Source: a virus
Direction: 5' to 3' (one strand)
IMG/VR virus record: IMGVR_UViG_3300037826_000058
Coordinates: 55,095 to 119,094 of that record
Length of the DNA stretch: 64,000 nt
Made by a program: the position numbers and the translations under genes. Positions 41,154 through 47,427 of this stretch are shown here, one piece after another; the first letter of the stretch is position 1; every line of letters begins with the position of its first letter. Below the pieces are notes generated by a model that did no database searches, was not told where the DNA came from, and worked only from the letters and a program-made list of their open reading frames with translations.

Positions 41154-42541
41154 CCCTGCTCCACGGTTACAATTTGATTACCCAACCACTCGGCAACATT
41201 AACTGTCACAGCATTACCGAGTTGTTTGTAACGCTGGGTATCACTAAGAAGCCTTTTTACCTGATGGTCACTCAATTCTTCACCATATATTCTATGATAA
41301 TGGTAACGCAAATAGTCAATATCCTCTCGACCCAAGCTTTTTGTGCGTTTTTCCATTACCGCTGTCCACATATCGGGGAACCCCTGTAACCGCTCGTATT
41401 CAAGTGGTGTTAAACGACGAATTCCTACACAGGGATGCCTTTGTCCCCCTTGAGACGAATCCAAGGTTGGACAAATATCATGAATACGATGTGTACCATC
41501 TTGGCTACGCGGGCTCCACAAAACATAATCTTTTTGCCCGCTACTCCTAGTCATAGAGCAAGACAGTTGTTCTTCCCCAACCTCTAAATTAACACTCCCC
41601 TTTCTACTTCTCATAGACACCCCTCTAACCACCAAATCAGTTTCTCCTTTGTAGTCACGATGCGATACCGTCGATGCAATATTGTCTTTTTGGTAAGCGT
41701 CAGAGCGCAATTGCCTGTAGCTAACAACCAATTTACCCTCTCCCACAAACTGATTTCCCACTCCTTTTCTATCTCTGCTTTGAAGGGTACTCACTGTCTC
41801 GTTACAAACTGTTACTGCATCCCCACCTGTAGCGTCTAGCGTGTGCGTTAATTGTCTTTGAACTCCCCACCCATTACTACCTGTTTGAGCGCGTCGGCAA
41901 GCATAGGTGGTAGTTCCTTTCCCCCTTCCTTGGCACGTCGGAGTATTCCATTCGCCGCCCGTTTGCTCAAATAATACTTTGGTGGCACTGCTATCTCTAA
42001 GACATCCGACAATAAGGACTCTTCTCCGTCTTTGGGGTACTCCAAAAAATTGTGAATCGACAACGCGATATACCACTTTGTAGATGGGTCCCTTGGCTGC
42101 TCCCGCATTCCCCCAGCCCCTCTTAGGAACTTCTGGTATGATTCCGGTAAGCCCTCCCAACAAGATTGCAAAGTCTCTCCCGTTATTGGAGTTGAGAAGC
42201 CCACAGACGTTTTCGACAACAACCCATCTTGGGCGAACTTCTGTGATAATTCTATGGAACTCAAACCACAATCCCGACCGATTTCCAGCCAGTCCCCTAC
42301 GCTTTCCAGCGATGGATAGGTCTTGACATGGAAACCCTCCGGTAATAATGTCAACTGAATCGAGCTCTCTTCCTGTGATGTTTTTGACATCAGAATACCT
42401 CTCTACATTAGGCCAGTGTGTTCTCAAAACCCTTTGACAATACGGGTCTTTTTCAACCTGCCAAGCACATTCTATACCAGCACGAGAGAACCCCAAATCA
42501 AATCCCCCTATACCAGTAAAAAGGCTACCATGAGATAACAT
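41132..42541 (-). CDS. DNA cytosine-5 methyltransferase
   Basis: 469 residues from the ATG at 42541 (ACAGGAGGATAT upstream). Motif I HGSLFTGIGGFDLGF, motif IV GGFPCQDLS (catalytic Cys), motif VI VVVENVCGLL, motif VIII SQFFGVPQRRRRVLIVG, and the C-terminal motifs IX-X RRLTPLEYERLQGFPDMW ... QLGNAVTVNVAEWLG. The target-recognition region (about residues 215-360) is long and Ser/Arg-rich. It modifies cytosine in phage or host DNA. The last 22 bases overlap tRNA-Glu, and a 180-residue frame is nested inside it. Confidence 0.9.
   Translation of the reverse strand: MLSHGSLFTGIGGFDLGFSRAGIECAWQVEKDPYCQRVLRTHWPNVERYSDVKNITGRELDSVDIITGGFPCQDLSIAGKRRGLAGNRSGLWFEFHRIITEVRPRWVVVENVCGLLNSNNGRDFAILLGGLTGIIPEVPKRGWGNAGAAKGPIYKVVYRVVDSQFFGVPQRRRRVLIVGCLRDSSATKVLFEQTGGEWNTPTCQGRGKGTTTYACRRAQTGSNGWGVQRQLTHTLDATGGDAVTVCNETVSTLQSRDRKGVGNQFVGEGKLVVSYRQLRSDAYQKDNIASTVSHRDYKGETDLVVRGVSMRSRKGSVNLEVGEEQLSCSMTRSSGQKDYVLWSPRSQDGTHRIHDICPTLDSSQGGQRHPCVGIRRLTPLEYERLQGFPDMWTAVMEKRTKSLGREDIDYLRYHYHRIYGEELSDHQVKRLLSDTQRYKQLGNAVTVNVAEWLGNQIVTVEQGPPSSRG
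41848..42390 (-). CDS. Nested reading frame within the cytosine methylase gene
   Basis: A 180-residue frame on the same strand, in another phase inside the methylase gene. It contains AQDGLLSKTSVGFSTPI and VPPKYYLSKRAANGILRRAKEGGKELPPMLADALKQV. I recognise these as signatures of a phage hypothetical protein family usually seen beside or overlapping dcm genes. Either the region is dual-coding, or this frame is conserved only because the methylase is. No ribosome-binding site was verified. Confidence 0.4.
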   Translation of the reverse strand: MSKTSQEESSIQLTLLPEGFHVKTYPSLESVGDWLEIGRDCGLSSIELSQKFAQDGLLSKTSVGFSTPITGETLQSCWEGLPESYQKFLRGAGGMREQPRDPSTKWYIALSIHNFLEYPKDGEESLLSDVLEIAVPPKYYLSKRAANGILRRAKEGGKELPPMLADALKQVVMGGEFKDN

Positions 42542-42552
42542 ATATCCTCCTG

Positions 42553-42626
42553 TGACGCGGGTGGGAATCGAACCCACGACCTTGGGCTTAAAAGGCCCCT
42601 GCTCTACCTATATGAGCTACCGCGCC
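42553..42626 (-). tRNA. tRNA-Lys(TTT)
   Basis: Anticodon loop CTTTTAA; acceptor GGCGCGG/CCGCGTC; T-arm GTGGG-TTCGATT-CCCAC. Confidence 0.88.
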
Positions 42627-42678
42627 CTGTGTATTATATAGCCGATGCTATAGGTGAGATTAACACTAGAAAAATCAG

Positions 42679-42757
42679 TATCGTCGGCAGGAGTTGAACC
42701 TGCACACCGTTTGGTTGATCAAACCAGTGGTGTTTTCCCCAGTTACCCTCCACTGAT
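42679..42757 (-). tRNA. Degenerate tRNA-Ile(GAT)-like gene
   Basis: The 3' half is normal: anticodon loop TTGATCA, T-arm GCAGG-TTCAACT-CCTGC. The 5' half is poor: the acceptor ATCAGTG/CGACGAT has two mismatches and the D-arm pairs weakly. Possibly a decaying tRNA; a second Ile(GAT) gene lies at 48759-48833. Confidence 0.45.
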
Positions 42758-42781
42758 CAGGTGGTCGCTAACCGGATTTGT

Positions 42782-42816
42782 GACGGTTTATCACCGTCGC
42801 GTGGAGCCGCCCACGC
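42782..42816 (-). other. Two hairpins between tRNA genes
   Basis: GACGGT/ACCGTC (42782-42787 with 42793-42798) and GCGTGG/CCACGC (42799-42804 with 42811-42816) stand side by side in a tRNA-gene gap. They may be processing signals or a small RNA. Confidence 0.4.
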
Positions 42817-42838
42817 CTCAACGACTTGTTCGGGTTAA

Positions 42839-42912
42839 TGACCCTAGCAGGAATCGAACCTGCAACCTATCGGTTAAGAGCCGAGTGCTCTACCTAGTTG
42901 AGCTATAGGGCC
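42839..42912 (-). tRNA. tRNA-Lys(CTT)
   Basis: Anticodon loop CTCTTAA; acceptor GGCCCTA/TAGGGTC; T-arm GCAGG-TTCGATT-CCTGC. Confidence 0.88.
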
Positions 42913-43118
42913 TGGTCCTTTAACTCGGCAACAATCCAGTCTGCACGACGTACCAAACAGTACAGACAGATTATGTCTGCCAATACTACAACGATAAACG
43001 GTGTTATAGCACCCCCACCCACCAACCAACGACTGAGAAAAAAGCCGGTAGCCCATCCAGTCGGGATAATCGGAAATCCCCCCAAGAAAATTCCCACACA
43101 CCTCAGCTTCCTGCGCAT
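42903..43118 (-). CDS. Small membrane protein
   Basis: 71 residues from the ATG at 43118 with GGGGGAAGGAA upstream. Two hydrophobic helices (CVGIFLGGFPIIPTGWATGFFL; GGAITPFIVVVLADIICLYCLV) with short charged ends. The stop overlaps tRNA-Lys(CTT) by 10 bp. A longer frame in another phase has no ribosome-binding site. Unknown function. Confidence 0.5.
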   Translation of the reverse strand: MRRKLRCVGIFLGGFPIIPTGWATGFFLSRWLVGGGAITPFIVVVLADIICLYCLVRRADWIVAELKDQAL

Positions 43119-43163
43119 TTCCTTCCCCCCGAAAATGCCCCCCAATACAGTTAGTCAAGATAG

Positions 43164-43237
43164 TGGATGAGGCGGGACTCGAACCCGCATACCCACCGGT
43201 TATGAGCCGGTCGCTCCACCAATTGAGCTACTCATCC
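43164..43237 (-). tRNA. tRNA-Met(CAT)
   Basis: Anticodon loop CTCATAA on ACCGG/CCGGT; acceptor GGATGAG/CTCATCC; T-arm GCGGG-TTCGAGT-CCCGC. Elongator Met or Ile2 (lysidine type) cannot be distinguished here. Confidence 0.88.
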
Positions 43238-43241
43238 AAGA

Positions 43242-43313
43242 AGCGGACAGCGGGACTCGAACCCGCAACAACAGGTTGGAAGCCTGTTGTGATACCAGTT
43301 TCACCATGCCCGC
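43242..43313 (-). tRNA. tRNA-Gly(TCC)
   Basis: Anticodon loop CTTCCAA on ACAGG/CCTGT; acceptor GCGGGCA/TGTCCGC; T-arm GCGGG-TTCGAGT-CCCGC. Confidence 0.9.
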
Positions 43314-43338
43314 ATTGCACGTTCGGTTACCTTGCTAA

Positions 43339-43917
43339 TTATACACGAGGCGGAACAGGATTGCCACGTGATGCCAACGGGCGCGGTTCATCATACCCGC
43401 GCTCTCTAGATACCAAGCGTAGATTGATGGTAGTGGCTCGGCTGTGGTCTAGATTCATATGCTGTGCTCTTCCGTATCGCTGGTCGCTGTGACCCGATAG
43501 TCCAGTACCACCCGCCGCCAAGCTCTGAGTCTCATACGAAACAGGGTGACCGCGCACACCCTTGACACCCTTGATGGGGGGCCAATCAATCATGTTTTTC
43601 TCCGGGGTGAAAGTCACGGACACCAGCCCTAGGTCATCATTATCTCTGAGCTGGGCTTGTCGTGCCTCTCGTGTTCCCAGTTTGTAAAAAGTGAAACACC
43701 CTTGGTCGTCCACGGGGTGCTCAATCGTTGCGCTCTGGTAAGCCCCCAGGCGGAAGGTTCCTACATGCTCACCGTCTACCACCACTCGCGCATCACAGCG
43801 GGTAGAGTTGCTGTTCCGCAACCTGATTTGGTATTTCTGCCCATTCTGCATTTCCACATATCCCCCGGCAACTTCTTTGCCGGGTACAATTACTACACTA
43901 TAGTCGTTAATTCTCAT
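43339..43917 (-). CDS. Hypothetical protein with a conserved beta domain
   Basis: 192 residues, CAGGAGAAAAAG before the ATG. The N-terminal domain (YVEMQNGQKYQIRLRNSNSTRCDARVVVDGEHVGTFRLGAYQSATIEHPVDDQGCFTFYKLG) belongs to a widespread family of unknown function found in phages and bacteria. The tail (LAAGGTGLSGHSDQRYG ... RLVSRERG) is Gly/Arg-rich. Possibly virion- or surface-associated. Confidence 0.6.
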   Translation of the reverse strand: MRINDYSVVIVPGKEVAGGYVEMQNGQKYQIRLRNSNSTRCDARVVVDGEHVGTFRLGAYQSATIEHPVDDQGCFTFYKLGTREARQAQLRDNDDLGLVSVTFTPEKNMIDWPPIKGVKGVRGHPVSYETQSLAAGGTGLSGHSDQRYGRAQHMNLDHSRATTINLRLVSRERGYDEPRPLASRGNPVPPRV

Positions 43918-43970
43918 CTTTTTCTCCTGACCTGTTTAAGTCGTAGGAATATTTTTTCCCGAACGCGCAA

Positions 43971-44044
43971 TACCCCCGACAGGATTTGAACCCGTACTCT
44001 CTTGGCTCGCAACCAAGCGCCCTTTCCAATTAGACCACGAGGGC
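43971..44044 (-). tRNA. tRNA-Arg(GCG)
   Basis: Anticodon loop TTGCGAG on CTTGG/CCAAG; acceptor GCCCTCG/CGGGGGT; T-arm ACGGG-TTCAAAT-CCTGT. A GCG anticodon is uncommon in bacteria, which usually use ACG. Confidence 0.85.
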
Positions 44045-44047
44045 GAG

Positions 44048-44122
44048 TGGGCCACGCAGGACTTGAACCTACAGCCTCCTCCTTGTAAGGGAGGCGCTCT
44101 GACCAAGTTGAGCTAGTGGCCC
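44048..44122 (-). tRNA. tRNA-Val(TAC)
   Basis: Anticodon loop CTTACAA on CCTCC/GGAGG; acceptor GGGCCAC/GTGGCCC; T-arm GTAGG-TTCAAGT-CCTGC. Confidence 0.9.
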
Positions 44123-44125
44123 TGA

Positions 44126-44201
44126 TGCCCCAGGTGGGAGTCGAACCCACAAGCCTTTTGATTTTAAGTCAAACGCCTCTGCCTAGTTGGGCTACTGGGG
44201 C
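44126..44201 (-). tRNA. tRNA-Leu(TAA), short variable loop
   Basis: Anticodon loop CTTAAAA on TTTGA/TCAAA; acceptor GCCCCAG/CTGGGGC; variable region about six bases, no long arm. Confidence 0.82.
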
Positions 44202-44245
44202 TTTCTTTAGACTCACTCCTGTTACCTATCTTGGTCATCTAACCC

Positions 44246-44274
44246 AGTATATCACAAACGACAGCCGGTGTCAA
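44246..44274 (-). promoter_or_regulatory. Promoter of a tRNA subcluster
   Basis: Minus strand TTGACA (44274-44269), 17-bp spacer, extended -10 TGaTATACT (44251-44246). It drives tRNA-Leu(TAA) and downstream genes. Confidence 0.75.
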
Positions 44275-44296
44275 GAAGAAAAACCCTAAAATTAGG

Positions 44297-44368
44297 TGGC
44301 CCTGCTGGGAGTCGAACCCAGACTAACACATTCTAAGTGTGTCCCTCTGCCAATTGCGGTACAGGGCC
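44297..44368 (-). tRNA. tRNA-Leu(TAG), short variable loop
   Basis: Anticodon loop CTTAGAA on ACACA/TGTGT; acceptor GGCCCTG/CAGGGCC; T-arm CTGGG-TTCGACT-CCCAG; short variable region. Confidence 0.82.
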
Positions 44369-44370
44369 AT

Positions 44371-44391
44371 ATTGTAACATCATGTTACAAT
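44371..44391. promoter_or_regulatory. Perfect 21-bp inverted repeat with TGTAACATcATGTTACA core
   Basis: Ten-base arms around one central C, lying between tRNA-Leu(TAG) and tRNA-His. Same core as at 16147-16163 and 55230-55246. Confidence 0.6.
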
Positions 44392-44395
44392 ACAA

Positions 44396-44468
44396 GGGCG
44401 AGGAAAGGGAATCGAACCCTCACACTGCGTTCCACAAACGCATGTTCTGCCGTTAAACTATCCCCGCC
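44396..44468 (-). tRNA. tRNA-His(GTG)
   Basis: Anticodon loop TTGTGGA on TGCGT/ACGCA; acceptor GGCGGGG/CCTCGCC with C73, typical of tRNA-His. Confidence 0.9.
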
Positions 44469-44473
44469 AAGAG

Positions 44474-44562
44474 CGGAAGGTACTGGGGTCGAACCAGTAA
44501 GGCCCAAGAGGCTCGTCACTTTTCAAAAGTGATGCAGTCGCCAGCTTTCTGCTTGACCTTCC
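44474..44562 (-). tRNA. tRNA-Ser(TGA)
   Basis: Class II with long variable arm; anticodon loop TTTGAAA on TCACT/AGTGA; acceptor GGAAGGT/ACCTTCC, G73. Confidence 0.9.
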
Positions 44563-44596
44563 ATTTCGGGAGCTACCCTAGACTGTCTCTCACCAT

Positions 44597-45109
44597 CTAT
44601 CGGTTTGTCCTTCCCATTTCGGCAAAAACAAGATCGTGTTCTAGCATATCATAACAAAACCACGACGTGTTTTGCCAATTGCTTCCCTTACCAGTGTAGT
44701 CCACTCTTCTGTCCAAAACCAGCACTTGGATACCATGCTCCCGAAACATCTTACCCCGTCTTACTCCCTCTAGAGTTGTTAGGGGTAAAAGCAACGCGAA
44801 CGGAGTGTTGTACCCATAACACTTTTCCAACACATCGTCTTTTCTAGAGAAAGGGGGGTTGGTAATGATAAAATCAAAATCAAACGGTGGGGTGTCGAGT
44901 AGAAAGTCCATATTCGGTAAACCGGTCTCGATAACTTCAAAGCCCCTCTCGGAGAAAACCTTACTGATATTGCTACCGTTTCCCCCGCAACACTCCCATA
45001 TCACCCCCTCATTGAAGACGATGTTCTCAACAAGAGGATGCACAGCATATTTAGGTGTGTACAGATCATCGTAGACCTGCGCTTGTGCTAACCCGTTTTG
45101 TATGCTCAT
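44597..45109 (-). CDS. N6-adenine methyltransferase-like protein
   Basis: 170 residues. TPKYAVHPLVENI, the SAM-binding VIWECCGGNGSNISKVFSERGFEVIETG and the catalytic FIITNPPFSRKDDVLEKC (NPPF, about residue 82) are class I amino-methyltransferase motifs; ALLLPLTTLEGVRRG follows. Short phage enzymes of this type methylate adenine in DNA. It lies alone between tRNA genes, with GGGAGAACA before the ATG. One of four DNA methylase systems in the window. Confidence 0.75.
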   Translation of the reverse strand: MSIQNGLAQAQVYDDLYTPKYAVHPLVENIVFNEGVIWECCGGNGSNISKVFSERGFEVIETGLPNMDFLLDTPPFDFDFIITNPPFSRKDDVLEKCYGYNTPFALLLPLTTLEGVRRGKMFREHGIQVLVLDRRVDYTGKGSNWQNTSWFCYDMLEHDLVFAEMGRTNR

Positions 45110-45122
45110 TGTTCTCCCAGGC

Positions 45123-45192
45123 TGGGGGAGAGGGACTTGAACCCCCGCTTACGGTTCCAGAGACCGCCGTTCTACCACTAGACTACCCCCCA
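45123..45192 (-). tRNA. tRNA-Gln(CTG)
   Basis: Anticodon loop CTCTGGA on GCGGT/ACCGT; acceptor TGGGGGG/TCCCCCA; T-arm GGGGG-TTCAAGT-CCCTC. Confidence 0.88.
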
Positions 45193-45196
45193 AAAG

Positions 45197-45269
45197 TGGG
45201 CCTAGAGGGATTTGAACCCCCAACTGCGCAGTTACAGTGCGGTGTGATTCCAGATTTCACCATAGACCC
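45197..45269 (-). tRNA. tRNA-Tyr(GTA), short variable loop
   Basis: Anticodon loop CTGTAAC on CCGCA/TGCGC (one mismatch); acceptor GGGTCTA/TAGGCCC. It lacks the long variable arm usual in bacterial tRNA-Tyr. Confidence 0.8.
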
Positions 45270-45272
45270 AAG

Positions 45273-45344
45273 CACCCCTGGTGGGATTTGAACCCACACA
45301 CCCTGGTTAGAAGCCAGGAATTCTTTCCATTAAACTACAGGGGC
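45273..45344 (-). tRNA. tRNA-Arg(TCT)
   Basis: Anticodon loop CTTCTAA on CCTGG/CCAGG; acceptor GCCCCTG/CAGGGGT; T-arm GTGGG-TTCAAAT-CCCAC. Confidence 0.9.
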
Positions 45345-45349
45345 TTGTC

Positions 45350-45421
45350 GGCAATCGGAGGCCAACCCCTTCTTAGCTAGCATTATTCAGGGTCAGCCAG
45401 CTTATTACTCGCCCGATTGCC
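45350..45421 (-). ncRNA. Candidate structured RNA A
   Basis: A 72-base element closed by the 9-bp stem GGCAATCGG/CCGATTGCC. Inside are GGC/GCC and ACCC/GGGT helices separated by symmetric CA/CA loops and a large AT-rich loop, so it is one long irregular hairpin. It lies downstream of the Ro60-like gene between two tRNA-Arg genes. Orientation inferred from the neighbours. Confidence 0.55.
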
Positions 45422-45449
45422 AGTCCGAGACTCCAGAAGCCTTACACTG

Positions 45450-45538
45450 TTAAGCAAGGCGGTCGGCGTGCGAGGTCATGAGCCACGTCTAACTGACAGG
45501 CGCACCAGTGCTTTCTTTAACCCTTTCACCTTGCTTAA
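45450..45538 (-). ncRNA. Candidate structured RNA B
   Basis: An 89-base element closed by the perfect 10-bp stem TTAAGCAAGG/CCTTGCTTAA. Inside are a GTGCG/CGCAC helix and small hairpins such as GTC-TAACT-GAC, giving a branched fold. It is 4 bases from tRNA-Arg(TCG) and immediately downstream of the Ro60-like gene. Not a canonical tRNA: no T-arm consensus. Confidence 0.55.
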
Positions 45539-45541
45539 GCA

Positions 45542-45613
45542 AACCCTCGGCGGGAGTTGAACCCGCATCAGCGGGGTCGAAGCCCACCGCTCTCTCCTTT
45601 GAGCTACGAGGGC
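45542..45613 (-). tRNA. tRNA-Arg(TCG)
   Basis: Anticodon loop CTTCGAC on GTGGG/CCCGC; acceptor GCCCTCG/CGAGGGT; T-arm GCGGG-TTCAACT-CCCGC. The 5' end overlaps the last codons of the Ro60-like gene by 10 bp. Confidence 0.88.
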
Positions 45614-47019
45614 ACAACCACTTTGTCGTAGCGTTCATCCATCAAAGTGTTTTCCATCACACTTTGTGGGTCAGCTACTCCGTTCATCACAGCCTGCATC
45701 AGCGAGGGCGAGAAGCCCGATAGCAACCCCACACCACTCTCCGACATCTTTGCGGGGATGCCACTGCTGCTTCTCACGTTCCAGAAAATGACCTGTGGGA
45801 ACGTGTATCCAGCTTCCTTGTACTGGCTTCTCATCATCTCTAAGGCGTTTTTGTCGCCATCCTCAATACAGCGGTCAAACTGCATGTCGCTGATGATTAG
45901 GATGTTTTTTGGCATCTCTTCGTCGGCAAGCTCGGCTCTTTTGGCCCGCATTAACATCAGGTCAAATACCGCCTCAAGGTTGGTGTTCATGTCCCAGTTC
46001 ATGTCCCTGATGGCACACATTTTCTCTTCTAACGTGCCACTAGGAACACGGAAAAACTTGGGTTTCTCTGAGAAGGTCACCACCACATTTTCAAATGGCC
46101 CCTGCAGTTGCTCAGCAAAGTACAGCGCCAATGACACTGACACTTGCATTGGTACACCATCACCGGTGTTCATGCTAGCTGATACATCAGCAACAACCAA
46201 CGTACCGTCTGGTGTGTCCTGCCGAGGCAGGGACTTCCACTGGGCATTCATTGCTCTCACGGTTGAGGGTGTAGCATAACCCAGTAACTTCCGAGCAATC
46301 TCATGCGGGTGAATTGCCCCAGCGTGAACGTCTTCCTCCCCGCTCTCAACACGTTCTAGGAATGCATTGAAGCGGTCGGGCTGGTGTCTGGCAAAAGCGT
46401 CTCGATACTTGGCAAAGGCTTGCGACGGAACGTGGGCAAAGTTGATTCTGTCCCACCTTCCTGCACACATGAGGTTCTCGACAACCTCGGTGTTTCGGGC
46501 AAGCAACTTGCGGTACTCTCGACGTGATAGACCAAACTTCTCCACCAGATAGACCGCGATTTCGTGTTCGCTCTTGCCTTCACGTGGCATCCACTTAGCA
46601 CATAGCTTATCACCTTCTGTCAGAGCTTCCCAAATGAAGGTCAAAGCGTCGTCTTCAACAGGTGTCCCCAAACACACATACAAAACATCATCCCATCGCC
46701 CATAGTGAGGAATGTTGTGTATATTTGCCTTGATGTACTCAGGATGTACCTGGGCCAACCAGCGGGCCGCCAGTCGAAACGAGCGTCGTTCTCCCATTCC
46801 ACCCCGCACGTCTCTAAGGCAAAACAAAGAGCGCATCGCCAGCTCATCGCTTTCCCCAAAAGCCGTGGCAAAGTGACCTACAATGGTATCAACACTCTGC
46901 CCTCGATACCCCCCCATTTTGAAAAACCAATCCAGCATGTGACTGCCAGACGTGGAGTGGGTTGGCATAAAATTCTCTGTTAGGGTGTCGTTCGTGGTCA
47001 TCGCGTCGAAGAAGTTCAT
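45604..47019 (-). CDS. Ro60-like TROVE/vWA protein (DUF2828 type)
   Basis: 471 residues. The N-terminal helical-repeat part (about 25-265: FFKMGGYRGQSVDTIVGHFATAFGESDELAMRSLFCLRDVRGGMGERRSFRLAARWLAQVHPEYI ... IPHYGRWDDVLYV) matches TROVE/DUF2828 proteins. The C-terminal vWA domain begins TLVVADVSASMN (DxSxS MIDAS, about 270), with TNLEAVF and IISDMQFD completing the metal site. Ro60 proteins bind Y RNAs and misfolded RNAs. Four related stem-loop RNAs lie just upstream and two more just downstream. AAGGAGGAGAGG precedes the ATG. Sited within the tRNA array. Confidence 0.8.
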   Translation of the reverse strand: MNFFDAMTTNDTLTENFMPTHSTSGSHMLDWFFKMGGYRGQSVDTIVGHFATAFGESDELAMRSLFCLRDVRGGMGERRSFRLAARWLAQVHPEYIKANIHNIPHYGRWDDVLYVCLGTPVEDDALTFIWEALTEGDKLCAKWMPREGKSEHEIAVYLVEKFGLSRREYRKLLARNTEVVENLMCAGRWDRINFAHVPSQAFAKYRDAFARHQPDRFNAFLERVESGEEDVHAGAIHPHEIARKLLGYATPSTVRAMNAQWKSLPRQDTPDGTLVVADVSASMNTGDGVPMQVSVSLALYFAEQLQGPFENVVVTFSEKPKFFRVPSGTLEEKMCAIRDMNWDMNTNLEAVFDLMLMRAKRAELADEEMPKNILIISDMQFDRCIEDGDKNALEMMRSQYKEAGYTFPQVIFWNVRSSSGIPAKMSESGVGLLSGFSPSLMQAVMNGVADPQSVMENTLMDERYDKVVVPS

Positions 47020-47042
47020 CCTCTCCTCCTTGTGTCATTATC

Positions 47043-47094
47043 AGCCTGCTTTTGTTTTGGTTTCAGGAACCATTTGAGTTGCTGTGAGCAGGCT
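47043..47094 (-). ncRNA. Y-like RNA candidate 1
   Basis: 52 bases, terminal stem AGCCTGCT/AGCAGGCT. On the minus strand the 5' strand is followed by cACAGCAActCAAATGG, then hairpin GGTT-CCTGA-AACC and an A-rich 3' strand. Shares the ACAGCAA motif and layout with the next three elements. 24 bases upstream of the Ro60-like start. Confidence 0.6.
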
Positions 47095-47111
47095 TAGACG
47101 ATTATTCCTAC

Positions 47112-47170
47112 AGGCTGCATTAGGGTGAAAGATTAAAGGTCTTTTTCATTTGAATTGCTGTAAGCAGCCT
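47112..47170 (-). ncRNA. Y-like RNA candidate 2
   Basis: 59 bases, terminal stem AGGCTGC/GCAGCCT. Minus-strand 5' part TTACAGCAATTCAAATGA matches candidate 1 closely. An inner A/T-rich hairpin (AAAGA/TCTTT) follows. Confidence 0.6.
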
Positions 47171-47183
47171 AAACAAGTCCGTC

Positions 47184-47245
47184 GGGCTACCATTTGGGTA
47201 AGGCCGGTATTCCGGTCTTTTGATTTGGTTTGCTGTTGGTAGCCC
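47184..47245 (-). ncRNA. Y-like RNA candidate 3
   Basis: 62 bases, terminal stem GGGCTACC/GGTAGCCC. Minus-strand 5' part AACAGCAAACCAAATC; inner hairpin CCGG-AATA-CCGG. Stem sequence differs from the other copies while pairing is kept, i.e. covariation. Confidence 0.6.
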
Positions 47246-47256
47246 AATTATTTCAC

Positions 47257-47349
47257 GGTCTGCTATTTTATATCCAGCGCCAGCTTTATGAGGGAGTCGA
47301 ACCCTCGGATACTCTTCTTTAGAGAGTTATTTTTTGCTGTAAGCAGACC
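47257..47349 (-). ncRNA. Y-like RNA candidate 4 with tRNA-like module
   Basis: 93 bases, terminal stem GGTCTGCT/AGCAGACC, then TTACAGCAAAAA. Inside lies a tRNA-like pair of arms: ACTCT-CTAAAGA-AGAGT (anticodon-arm-like) and GAGGG-TTCGACT-CCCTC (T-arm consensus), without tRNA acceptor or D-arm. Ends two bases from tRNA-Glu(CTC). This layout recalls bacterial YrlA RNAs, which carry a tRNA mimic. Confidence 0.6.
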
Positions 47350-47351
47350 AG

Positions 47352-47424
47352 TACCCCCAGGGAGATTTGAACTCCCGTTACTGGCTTGAGAGGCCAGCGT
47401 CCTTAACCGCTAGACGATGAGGGC
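47352..47424 (-). tRNA. tRNA-Glu(CTC)
   Basis: Anticodon loop CTCTCAA on CTGGC/GCCAG; acceptor GCCCTCA/TGGGGGT; T-arm GGGAG-TTCAAAT-CTCCC. Confidence 0.88.
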
Positions 47425-47427
47425 AAA

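Noticed and set aside
42758-42838. An extra tRNA gene between tRNA-Ile-like and tRNA-Lys(CTT)
   Set aside because: Only two hairpins are present; no T-arm consensus or acceptor pairing.
42874-43158. A 94-residue frame overlapping the small membrane protein in another phase
   Set aside because: No ribosome-binding site, poor amino acid pattern, and it runs through most of tRNA-Lys(CTT).
43338-43366. Promoter for the tRNA-Gly/Met subcluster (TATAAT at 43343-43338)
   Set aside because: The -10 is perfect but the -35 (TGGCAA) matches only three of six positions; left uncalled.
45450-45538. tRNA-Met hidden in structured RNA B (CTCATGA loop)
   Set aside because: The loop lacks a proper 5-bp stem and no T-arm follows; the 10-bp closing stem does not fit a tRNA acceptor.
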